From the NCBI GenBank assembly GCA_905208635.1, contig CAJLPX010000011.1, forward strand, positions 1 to 64,000: a stretch of 64,000 nucleotides of DNA, in the 5' to 3' direction. The position numbers and the translations under genes were made by a program. The notes under the pieces were generated by a model that ran no database searches, had not been told where the DNA came from, and worked only from the letters and a program-made list of their open reading frames with translations. Below are positions 7,756 to 14,838 of this stretch, in pieces (position 1 is the first letter of the stretch; every line of letters begins with the position of its first letter). Origin of the DNA: an uncultured Collinsella sp. Lineage in GTDB: Bacteria > Actinomycetota > Coriobacteriia > Coriobacteriales > Coriobacteriaceae.

Positions 7756-9756
7756 ATGACCGAGGAGCTCAAGAAGCAGGGCATCGCCGATGACGCCGCG
7801 GTTGCAGAGACAGTCGAGGCGGTGGGCGCCACGCCCGGCCTGGACGAAGCCGCCAAGGCGGCGGAGCGCGAGGCTCGCCGCCAGGCGCTCTACGAGGAAA
7901 ACGAGCGCGCCGAGGACGAGCGCGCCCGCGCCGAGGCAGAGCGCATGCGCGACGTTGACGACGAGGACGAGGACGAGACGCCCCGCGACACCTGGGCGAC
8001 GGTGCGCCGCCTGTGGAGCGAGGCCGCCGGCGACCATTGGCGTTTCTATATCGTGTTCGCGAGCATCGTGTTCTATGCCATCTTTAACACCGCGGCGCCG
8101 GCCTACAGCGCCCGCGTGATCGATGAACTGTGGGGGCACATGAAGGTGGCGTTTGCCAACAACACTACCTTCAGCATTACCTGGGAGAACTGCGGCAGGA
8201 CCATCTTCATCTACTTTATGATCTGGACCGCCGCCGCCTCGTTCTACGCACTCCAGAGCTTTTTGATGTCGAGCGTTGCCGAGCGTCTCAACCTGCGTCT
8301 ACGCAACCGCATCGCACAAAAGCTCAACCGTCTGCCGCTTGCCTACTTTGACGCGCATCGTCCCGGCGAGGTCGTCAGCCGCGCGACCAACGACCTGGAC
8401 AAGATGTCCGAAAGCATGCAGCGCGGACTGCTGCAGCTGCTGGTGTCGATCGGCACCGTGGTGGGCGCCGTGAGCGTGATGTTCGTGTTTAGCGTGCCGC
8501 TCACGCTGGTCTTTTTGTTCTTTACGGCGTTGTCGCTGCTGGTGACCAAAGTGGTCTCGCGTCGCACACATGACGTGACCGGCGAGCGCCAGGAGTGGGT
8601 GTCCAAGATTACGAGTGCGGTCGAGGAAGGCTATTCGGGCCGTCTGGTGATTCGTGCGTTTAACTGCGAGCGTCAGAGTTCTGCCGAGGTGCACCAGGCC
8701 TCGAGTGAGCTAGCGCGCGTGAGTACCAAGGCCGACTTTATGATCAATGCCGTCGGCCCTGCGGTGCGCTTTATCGGCCGTTTGGCGCAGATCGTGATTG
8801 CGCTCGTGGGCTGCAGCATGCTGGTTGCCGGGCATATGACCGTCGGCGTGTTCCAGGCGTTCTTCCAGTTTATCTACGAGGCGTCCGAACCCATGACGCA
8901 GCTGTCGTTCACCTTCAACTCGCTGCAGAGCGCGCTGGCGAGTGCGGAGCGCGTGTTCGACCTGCTCGATGAGCCCGAGATGGAGGCCGATCCGCTGCCG
9001 GACGAGGCCGCCAAGCTGCCGGGTCGCGTTGAGGGCCGCGTCGCTTTTGAGCATGTGCGCTTTGGCTACACGCCCGAAAAGCCGCTCATGCGCGACGTGT
9101 CGTTTACCGCCGAACCGGGTCAGAAGATTGCGGTGGTGGGAACCACGGGTGCGGGTAAGACCACGCTCATCAACCTGCTCATGCGCTTCTACGAGATTGA
9201 CGGCGGCCGCATTACGCTCGACGGTGTGGATACGCGCCTCATGAACCGCGGTGAGTTACGTCAGCAGTTTGGCATGGTGCTGCAGGACGCCTGGCTGTTC
9301 GACGGCACGATTGCCGAAAACATCGCCTACGGCTGCCCCGAGGCAACGCGCGACGAGATCGTGGCTGCCGCCCGCGCCGCGCAGGTCGACTTCTTTGTGC
9401 GCACCATGCCGCAGGGCTACGACACGCGCGTGGCCAATGATGCCGAAAGCATCAGCCAGGGCCAGCGTCAGCTGCTGACCATTGCGCGCGTGCTGCTCAA
9501 CAACCCGGCGATTCTCATTCTGGATGAGGCGACCTCAAGCGTGGATACGCGCACCGAGCTTGCCATCGGCCGTGCCATGGACGCGCTCATGCATGGGCGC
9601 ACGAGCTTTGTGATCGCACATCGCCTGTCGACGATCGTGGATGCCGACCTGATTCTGGTCATGGATCACGGCAACATTATCGAGCAAGGCACGCATAAGG
9701 AACTGCTGGCTGCCGAGGGCGCCTACGCCGACCTCTATCTGAGTCAGTTCGCCTAA
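7756..9756 (+). CDS. ABC exporter half-transporter, subunit B (consensus catalytic site)
   Basis: Partner of the preceding subunit, 666 residues. An unusual N-terminal extension of about 75 residues is rich in Glu, Ala and Arg ('RREARRQALYEENERAEDER'-like), probably helical and cytoplasmic, ahead of the six-helix membrane domain. The ATPase has Walker A 'GTTGAGKTT', a weakened signature 'SISQGQRQLL' and an intact Walker B 'ILILDEATSSVD' with catalytic Glu. The start at 7756 has a GGAGGTGA site and lies one base after the previous stop, so the two are translationally coupled. The charged extension is absent from subunit A. Confidence 0.92.
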   Translation: MTEELKKQGIADDAAVAETVEAVGATPGLDEAAKAAEREARRQALYEENERAEDERARAEAERMRDVDDEDEDETPRDTWATVRRLWSEAAGDHWRFYIVFASIVFYAIFNTAAPAYSARVIDELWGHMKVAFANNTTFSITWENCGRTIFIYFMIWTAAASFYALQSFLMSSVAERLNLRLRNRIAQKLNRLPLAYFDAHRPGEVVSRATNDLDKMSESMQRGLLQLLVSIGTVVGAVSVMFVFSVPLTLVFLFFTALSLLVTKVVSRRTHDVTGERQEWVSKITSAVEEGYSGRLVIRAFNCERQSSAEVHQASSELARVSTKADFMINAVGPAVRFIGRLAQIVIALVGCSMLVAGHMTVGVFQAFFQFIYEASEPMTQLSFTFNSLQSALASAERVFDLLDEPEMEADPLPDEAAKLPGRVEGRVAFEHVRFGYTPEKPLMRDVSFTAEPGQKIAVVGTTGAGKTTLINLLMRFYEIDGGRITLDGVDTRLMNRGELRQQFGMVLQDAWLFDGTIAENIAYGCPEATRDEIVAAARAAQVDFFVRTMPQGYDTRVANDAESISQGQRQLLTIARVLLNNPAILILDEATSSVDTRTELAIGRAMDALMHGRTSFVIAHRLSTIVDADLILVMDHGNIIEQGTHKELLAAEGAYADLYLSQFA

Positions 9757-9757
9757 G

Positions 9758-9785
9758 GTGACAAAGGGACAGTTCCGCATGTCAC
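9758..9785 (+). repeat. Gene-end hairpin, CAAAGGGACAG family (degenerate copy 2)
   Basis: GTGACAAAGGGACAG is followed by GTCAC. It begins one base after the ABC operon stop codon. The core matches the other four copies; the 3' half of the stem is poorly kept. Confidence 0.45.
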
Positions 9786-9794
9786 ATTGGAAAC

Positions 9795-9831
9795 AAGGCG
9801 TGCCGGGGATTGATTCCCTGGCGCGCCTTTT
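9795..9831 (+). terminator. Terminator of the marR-ABC operon
   Basis: AAGGCGTGCC-GGGGA and TCCCT-GGCGCGCCTT form a stem with a short T-run. It lies between convergent genes and may serve both strands. Confidence 0.7.
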
Positions 9832-9868
9832 GCGTCGGTGTCGATGTTGTTTTGTGCCGCTCGCGTTC

Positions 9869-10573
9869 CTAGTGCTCGTCCACGAGCTTGGCGACGAGGG
9901 CCTTGAGCTCGGCCACCTCTCGCTCGAGTTCCTTGACGCGGCGGGCATTCTCGGTGATGCCCTGGCGGTTGAGGGCGCTCTGCTCGGCGGCGTCATCGGG
10001 CATGTACTCGCGATGCTGCTTGGCATCGAAGCTTTCTTCGAACACGCGGCAGCCGTTGCGCTTGATGATGCGCCCGGGCACGCCCACGACGGTGCAGTTA
10101 TCGGGTACGTCTTTGACGACGACCGAGTTGCCGCCGATCTTGACGTTGTTGCCGATGCGGATGTTACCGAGCACCTTGGCGCCTGTGCCCACAGTGACGT
10201 TATTGCCGAGCGTTGGGTGGCGCTTACCGGTCTCGTTGCCGGTACCGCCGAGCGTGACGCCCTGGTAGAGCACGCAGTTGTCGCCCACAATGGTGGTCTC
10301 GCCGATGACGACGCCCATGGCATGGTCGATAAAGAAGTGCTTGCCGATCTGCGCGGCGGGATGAATCTCGACGCCGGTGATATGGCGGGTGATTTGCGAG
10401 AGCACGCGGGCGAGCGAGCGATGTCCATGTTCCCACAGCCAGTGCTCGGGCACGTGGTTCCACTTGGCGTGCAGGCCGGGGTAAGAAAGGAAGATGACTA
10501 GGCCGTTTTGCGCGGCGGGGTCCTGTGCCTGGACGGTCTTGATGTCCTCGCGAATGGTATTGATAAAGCTCAC
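9869..10573 (-). CDS. cysE: Serine O-acetyltransferase (CysE/EpsC type)
   Basis: Makes O-acetylserine from serine and acetyl-CoA, the first step of cysteine synthesis. 234 residues. Left-handed beta-helix hexapeptide repeats ('IGKHFFIDHAMGVVIGETT', 'VLYQGVTLGGTG', 'HPTLGNNVTVGTGAKVLG', 'VVGVPGRI') are diagnostic. The start is GTG at 10573, 5' of 'SFINTIREDIK', with an AAGGGAGGG site. The C-terminus carries about 45 extra residues ending in a probable coiled coil ('VKELEREVAELKALVAKL') in place of the short Ile-ended tail that binds cysteine synthase in other bacteria. No cysK is adjacent. Confidence 0.9.
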   Translation of the reverse strand: MSFINTIREDIKTVQAQDPAAQNGLVIFLSYPGLHAKWNHVPEHWLWEHGHRSLARVLSQITRHITGVEIHPAAQIGKHFFIDHAMGVVIGETTIVGDNCVLYQGVTLGGTGNETGKRHPTLGNNVTVGTGAKVLGNIRIGNNVKIGGNSVVVKDVPDNCTVVGVPGRIIKRNGCRVFEESFDAKQHREYMPDDAAEQSALNRQGITENARRVKELEREVAELKALVAKLVDEH

Positions 10574-10797
10574 CGGCCGCCCTCCCTTAGCACCGCGACA
10601 ATGCAATTCAATAAAGTATAGCGATTCGCTAGGGATTAGGAAGAGCAATCTTGCTCGGCTTTGCGCGACAGGTGTCAATTATGCAAACTTGCTGGTAATG
10701 AAGTCACGCTTTTGTAAGGTCGTGTGCGTTGCCGCGTCACAACCGTATACTGGTCAACTTGGACGTGTCCGCGCCCACAACTGAGAGGTTTTACTTC

Positions 10798-11445
10798 ATG
10801 GGTTTCATCAATTTTATCGCCGAGCTGCTTAAGGATCCGCGCACCGCGATCGCCAGCTGGATCGCCGCCGGCCCGCTTATGGCCTATGGCTGCGTGTTCC
10901 TGATCATCTTTATCGAGACGGGCGTGGTGTTCTTCCCGTTCCTTCCCGGCGATTCGCTGCTGTTTGCCTCGGGTTTCTTTGCCCACAACGGCGGCTTTAA
11001 CATCGTGGCTCTGCTGGCCGTCGCATGGACGGCTGCCATCTTGGGCGATCAGTGCAACTTTATGATCGGTCATTTCTTTGGCCAAAAGATCATCGCCTCG
11101 GGCAAGGTGAAGGCCATGACGCCCGAGCGCATCAAAAAGTCCGAGGACTTCCTGGACAAATGGGGCCACCTGGCCATCTTCCTGGGTCGCTTCTTCCCGT
11201 TTATCCGCACCTTTGTGCCCTTCATCGCCGGCATGGGCGGCATGCATTGGCGCAACTTTGTCATCTTTAACGTGCTGGGCGGCATTACCTGGTCGACGGT
11301 CTTCACTCTGCTGGGCTACTTCTTTGGCGGCATCCCCTTTGTGCAGGAGCACTTTGAGCTGCTGATTATCGGCATCGTCGCCGTGTCGATCATCCCGACC
11401 GTGGTCGGTCTGGTTAAGGCTAAGCTGGGCAAAAAGAACGCGTAG
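10798..11445 (+). CDS. DedA family membrane protein
   Basis: Integral membrane protein of 215 residues in the DedA/VTT family, whose members act as lipid (undecaprenyl phosphate) scramblases or flippases and support membrane homeostasis. Diagnostic stretches are 'FIETGVVFFPFLPGDSLLF' and 'FLGRFFPFIRTFVPFIAGM' with the conserved Gly and Arg. The start at 10798 follows GAGAGG. It is a single gene with its own terminator 30 bases downstream. Which DedA subgroup it belongs to cannot be decided from sequence alone. Confidence 0.92.
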   Translation: MGFINFIAELLKDPRTAIASWIAAGPLMAYGCVFLIIFIETGVVFFPFLPGDSLLFASGFFAHNGGFNIVALLAVAWTAAILGDQCNFMIGHFFGQKIIASGKVKAMTPERIKKSEDFLDKWGHLAIFLGRFFPFIRTFVPFIAGMGGMHWRNFVIFNVLGGITWSTVFTLLGYFFGGIPFVQEHFELLIIGIVAVSIIPTVVGLVKAKLGKKNA

Positions 11446-11475
11446 CTCGAGCCAGCGCGCAAACCGTGCCGTTGA

Positions 11476-11508
11476 GGCCCGTCACCGCTTACGGTGGCGG
11501 GCCTTTTT
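11476..11508 (+). terminator. Rho-independent terminator after dedA
   Basis: GGCCCGTCACCG, loop CTTA, CGGTGGCGGGCC, then TTTTT. Strong stem with one G-T pair. Confidence 0.92.
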
Positions 11509-11552
11509 GCTTCGGTCAAATGAAAATACTTTACTTAGTTAAAGAAAAGCGT

Positions 11553-11580
11553 TTTATCAGACGCGTACGGGGAGTACAAT
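11553..11580 (+). promoter_or_regulatory. Candidate promoter for the aminotransferase gene
   Basis: TTTATC (11553) and TACAAT (11575) are spaced by 16 bases in an AT-rich patch. This leaves a leader of about 150 bases before the start codon. I saw no T-box stem or specifier-type structure in the leader. Confidence 0.4.
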
Positions 11581-11733
11581 CTCGTGCATGCGAATCGACG
11601 TGCCATCGGCTTTGATGCCGTTCGCGTGTCCCGTCCGGCTCTACGCTCCGGGCGTGCGACGTTGCGACGCGGTCGGCCCCGGTCCTTGCGTGCGGGTTCG
11701 CGAGTATGCAACTGTGTATGTAAGGAGCGACAT

Positions 11734-12786
11734 ATGGCTGTCGAGAAGAAGGATATCGATTGGGGTAGCCTCGGCTTTGGCTACATGAAGACCGATTACA
11801 GCTACGAGGCCCATTGGAAGGATGGCGAGTGGGACGAGGGTGGCCTGACCACCGACCACACCCTGCATGTCTCCGAGTGCGGTGGCATCTTCCATTACTG
11901 CCAGGAGGTCTTTGAGGGCCTGAAGGCCTATACCGCCGAGGACGGCAGCATCGTCTGCTTCCGTCCCGACATGAACGCCGAGCGTATGTATAACTCTGCC
12001 CAGCGCCTCGAGATGCCCCCGTTCCCCAAGGACAAGTTTGTTGAGGCCGTCAAGCAGGTCGTTTCTGCCAACGCCGCCTGGGTTCCGCCCTTCGGCTCCG
12101 GTGCAACCCTGTACGTGCGTCCGTTTATGATCGGCTCTGGTGACGTGATCGGCGTGGCTCCCGCTCCTGAGTACACGTTCCGCATTCTCGTGACCCCGGT
12201 CGGTCCGTACTTTAAGGGTGGCCTCAAGCCCGTCAAGCTGCGCGTTTCCGAGTACGACCGCGCCGCACCGCACGGCACCGGCAACATCAAGGCCGGCCTC
12301 AACTACGCCATGTCCCTCAAGCCCACGATGGAGGCCCATCGCGAGGGCTATGCCGAGAACCTGTATCTCGACTCTGAGTCCCGCACCTATGTCGAGGAGA
12401 CCGGCGGCGCGAACGTTCTGTTCGTGAAGGAGGACGGCACCCTCGTCGTTCCTCAGTCGCACACCGACTCCATCCTGCCCTCCATCACCCGTCGCTCGCT
12501 CGTTCAGGTTGCTCAGGACCTGGGCATGACCGTCGACCAGCGTCCCGTCGAGTGGGCTGAGGTCAAGGCCGGTACCTTTGTCGAGTGCGGCCTGTGCGGC
12601 ACCGCTGCCGTCATCTCCCCGGTTGGCGAGATTGACAACAAGGTCTATGGTGCCGATGAGACCGTGACCTTCCCGGCTGGCTACACCGAGATTGGCCCCG
12701 TGATGAAGAAGCTCCGCGAGACCCTGACCGGCATCCAGTCTGGTGCTGTTGAGGATAAGCACGACTGGGTTTACACCGTCGCGTAA
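11734..12786 (+). CDS. ilvE: Branched-chain amino acid aminotransferase
   Basis: Fold type IV PLP enzyme of 350 residues that transaminates Leu, Ile and Val with 2-oxoglutarate. Family blocks are 'GGIFHYCQEVFEGLKAY', 'FRPDMNAERMYNSAQRL', 'YVRPFMIGSG', 'GTGNIKAGLNYAMS' (with the PLP Lys), 'YVEETGGANVLFV' and 'FVECGLCGTAAVISPVG'. Length fits the IlvE/BCAT type II group of about 340-360. The start at 11734 follows TAAGGAGCGACAT; a longer frame from 11584 is leader. It is monocistronic between two strong hairpin regions. Codon use is heavily biased, suggesting high expression. Confidence 0.95.
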   Translation: MAVEKKDIDWGSLGFGYMKTDYSYEAHWKDGEWDEGGLTTDHTLHVSECGGIFHYCQEVFEGLKAYTAEDGSIVCFRPDMNAERMYNSAQRLEMPPFPKDKFVEAVKQVVSANAAWVPPFGSGATLYVRPFMIGSGDVIGVAPAPEYTFRILVTPVGPYFKGGLKPVKLRVSEYDRAAPHGTGNIKAGLNYAMSLKPTMEAHREGYAENLYLDSESRTYVEETGGANVLFVKEDGTLVVPQSHTDSILPSITRRSLVQVAQDLGMTVDQRPVEWAEVKAGTFVECGLCGTAAVISPVGEIDNKVYGADETVTFPAGYTEIGPVMKKLRETLTGIQSGAVEDKHDWVYTVA

Positions 12787-12802
12787 GCTGCCATAGCTGT
12801 TC

Positions 12803-12927
12803 GGCCCGAGGGCGACCTTCCTTTCCGGCGCGTCCTCGGACATGAAAGAACCTCCGCTGCGCACTACGTGCGGCGGAGGTTCTTTCGTCCTGCGGAGTGC
12901 GCCGGAAAGGAAGGTTGCCCTCGGGCC
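12803..12927. repeat. Nested long inverted repeat after ilvE
   Basis: Outer arms of 29 bases (12803-12831 and 12899-12927) pair with one G-T wobble; they begin GGCCCGAGGGC and end GCCCTCGGGCC. Inside, GAAAGAACCTCCGC (12844-12857) pairs with GCGGAGGTTCTTTC (12873-12886). It starts 16 bases after the ilvE stop. No transposase is present. Confidence 0.85.
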
Positions 12928-12981
12928 TGCGTTACCTCGGCGCTGCCGTTACGGGCAATATAGATCTGAATTAAAGATGGC

Positions 12982-13011
12982 GCGCGGCCTTTTAGGCCGC
13001 GCTTTTGTTTT
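12982..13011 (+). terminator. Rho-independent terminator
   Basis: GCGCGGCC, loop TTTTA, GGCCGCGC, then TTTTGTTTT. The second strong stop signal downstream of ilvE. Confidence 0.9.
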
Positions 13012-13020
13012 GCGTCGCGC

Positions 13021-13260
13021 CATGTGGGGGTGGTGGCGACGTGCATTTTTGCGAGTATTCTGCAATCGAAGGCCCCTGTATACCGTCGTTCGGGCAAAAC
13101 CCGTGCTCGTCGATGCTTTTCGCGAATAATAGGCGGGGTTATGGGCTGCTGGGTCGCGAGCTGCAGAGGTATTCGCTATCTAACGCCTCTGCTGCGGCGC
13201 CCAAAACTCTTGGCTGTGCTGAATACTCCCAAAAATGTACGGCGCCTTGAGGGGGACCTT
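13021..13260. mobile_element. MITE-like element B, copy 1 (degenerate)
   Basis: No gene is credible in 12928-13346. This part has inverted ends that match the element at 51928-52137: left GTGCATTTTTGCGAGTATTC, right GAATACTCCCAAAAATGTAC, then GGGGGACCTT at the edge. The interior contains a GCAGAGG/CCTCTGC stem. No transposase. The left outermost bases are poorly kept, so the exact boundary is uncertain. Confidence 0.5.
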
Positions 13261-13271
13261 CGCGATAAGGG

Positions 13272-13310
13272 AAACCGCCCCGTCGAAGTATGCATTCGAC
13301 GGGGCGGTTT
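13272..13310. terminator. Hairpin terminator, probably of lemA
   Basis: AAACCGCCCCGTCGAA and TTCGACGGGGCGGTTT are perfect arms of 16 bases around GTATGCA. It stands 36 bases past the lemA stop on the minus strand. Confidence 0.8.
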
Positions 13311-13346
13311 ATGCATTTGGCCGATTAAAGATGCGCTGTCAAACTA

Positions 13347-13898
13347 CTAGAACTTGACGGTCGGGGCCTGGCGGGCTGCTTCGGCGGCCTCGAAGCCCTG
13401 GCGCTCCTTAAACTGGAAGATGCCGGCAAAGATGACAGCCGGGAACGTCTGGATGGCGTTGTTGTAGCTGAGCACGCAGTCGTTGTAGCTCTGGCGTGCA
13501 TAGCTAATCTTGTTTTCGGTATCCTCGAGCGATGCCTGCAGCTGCGTAAAGTTGGTGTTTGCCTTCAGATCGGGGTAGGCCTCGGCCACGGCGAAGAGCT
13601 GGCGTAGCGCACCGGTCAGCACGTTGTCGGCCTCCATCTTGGCCTCGGGCGTAGTGGCCTTGACGGCGGTGTTACGCGCGCTGATCACGGCGGAGAGCGT
13701 CTCCTGCTCGTGCTTGGCGTAGCCCTTGACGGTCTCGACCAGGTTGGGGATCAGGTCGTTGCGGCGCTGCAGCTGCGTATCGATGTTCTGCCAGGCGTTA
13801 TCGATGCGGTTACGCTTGGTGACCATGTTGTTGTAGATGCCGGCGATGGCGCAGACAATCACAATGACAACAACGATGCCGATGATGACGGTAATCAT
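13347..13898 (-). CDS. lemA: LemA family protein
   Basis: Membrane-anchored helical protein of 183 residues. One N-terminal transmembrane helix ('TVIIGIVVVIVIVCAIAGIY') is followed by the family signature 'VTKRNRIDNAWQNIDTQLQRRNDLIPNLVETVKGY', here read in pieces, and long helices ('AVAEAYPDLKANTNFTQL'). Function of LemA proteins is poorly known; many are surface-exposed in Gram-positives. The start at 13898 follows a CGGAGA site. It is a single gene with a terminator. Confidence 0.95.
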   Translation of the reverse strand: MITVIIGIVVVIVIVCAIAGIYNNMVTKRNRIDNAWQNIDTQLQRRNDLIPNLVETVKGYAKHEQETLSAVISARNTAVKATTPEAKMEADNVLTGALRQLFAVAEAYPDLKANTNFTQLQASLEDTENKISYARQSYNDCVLSYNNAIQTFPAVIFAGIFQFKERQGFEAAEAARQAPTVKF

Positions 13899-14097
13899 GA
13901 TGTCTCCGTTTCGAATGGCCGCGGCGGCATGCGCCAGCTGCCGTTGGTATAACGCTACTAGTATACCCGCAACGTTTTGCCGTGCCGAACTTTCCGGTAA
14001 GCGTTATGTTTTCGGTGGGGTTGGCACTGGGGCAAAGCGCGCGAGGTACAGGTGTAAGATATGCGACAGATTGACGAGTGTTGTCTTTGCCCTGAGG

Positions 14098-14694
14098 ATG
14101 GCGATACCAGTGGACCTTCGCATCAAGAAAACCTACCGTGCCCTGTTCGATGCCTTTACCGAGCTTCTCGAGGAGCATCGTTTTGAGGACCTGACGGTTG
14201 CCATGTTGTGCGACCGCGCCATGATTCGCCGCACGACGTTCTACAAGCACTTTCGCGACAAGAACGATTGCTTTGCCTTTTATATCGATGAGCTTATGTC
14301 GGGTTTGCCGCAAAAACAGCCCGATGAGGCCGGCGCAGTGTCTGCCGAGGACGTGCGCGCGCTTCGGCACGCGATTTTGGACGATGCCATGGATTTGATT
14401 CTGGCGCACGAGCAGCTCATGGATAACATTTTGGCAAGCAGCATGTCGGGCATGCTGACAAACGTTATTTGCGACCGCATTGCCTGCTCCATCCGCGAGC
14501 GTGTGATGAACGTGCTTGCCGAGGATGCCCTGGCCCCCGTGTCACTCGAGACGACGTCTGAGTTTGTCGCCGGCGGTATTATTCGACTTTTCACGATATG
14601 GTGGGAATCGGGCCACGATCTTGAGCGTCGACCTGAGATGGCCGACGTGGTCGATGCGCTGTTTGAGCGGACCATGACACCGGTGCATCATTAA
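14098..14694 (+). CDS. TetR family transcriptional regulator
   Basis: About 198 residues. The N-terminal helix-turn-helix is typical: 'LRIKKTYRALFDAFTELLEEHRFEDLTVAMLCDRAMIRRTTFYKHF' in outline, with 'TTFYKHFRDKNDCF' as recognition helix. The C-terminal domain resembles the TetR_C_8-like type seen in regulators such as DhaS-like proteins. Start choice is uncertain between ATG 14098, with GAGG directly adjacent, and GTG 14110, which is better spaced. A TAAGAT box lies about 40 bases upstream. Its target is unknown; the tRNA and tadA fusion gene beside it are not obvious targets. Confidence 0.82.
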   Translation: MAIPVDLRIKKTYRALFDAFTELLEEHRFEDLTVAMLCDRAMIRRTTFYKHFRDKNDCFAFYIDELMSGLPQKQPDEAGAVSAEDVRALRHAILDDAMDLILAHEQLMDNILASSMSGMLTNVICDRIACSIRERVMNVLAEDALAPVSLETTSEFVAGGIIRLFTIWWESGHDLERRPEMADVVDALFERTMTPVHH

Positions 14695-14697
14695 AAG

Positions 14698-14787
14698 TGG
14701 CGGAGAGAGGGGGATTCGAACCCCCGGAACGCTCTCGCGCTCAACGGTTTTCAAGACCGCCGCATTCAACCGCTCTGCCATCTCTCC
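14698..14787 (-). tRNA. tRNA-Ser (anticodon TGA), CCA encoded
   Basis: Read on the minus strand: acceptor GGAGAGA pairs with TCTCTCC, anticodon arm GCGGT-CTTGAAA-ACCGT with anticodon TGA, a long variable arm (GCGCGAGAGC), T-loop GGTTCGAATCC, discriminator G and genome-encoded CCA at 14698-14700. It decodes UCA/UCG-type serine codons. Confidence 0.97.
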
Positions 14788-14838
14788 GTGAGTCGTAATG
14801 ATAGCATCGTTTTGAATTTGCAACAGGGAAGGCGAACG

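Noticed and set aside
11581..11733. T-box or attenuator leader before ilvE
   Set aside because: No T-box sequence, no terminator/antiterminator pair and no leader peptide rich in Leu, Ile or Val was found.
12842..13129. Possible small gene after ilvE
   Set aside because: It runs through nested hairpins and a terminator; no ribosome site and no protein-like composition.
13024..13350. Possible 108-codon gene upstream of lemA end
   Set aside because: It coincides with the degenerate MITE-like element B and a terminator, with no conserved features.
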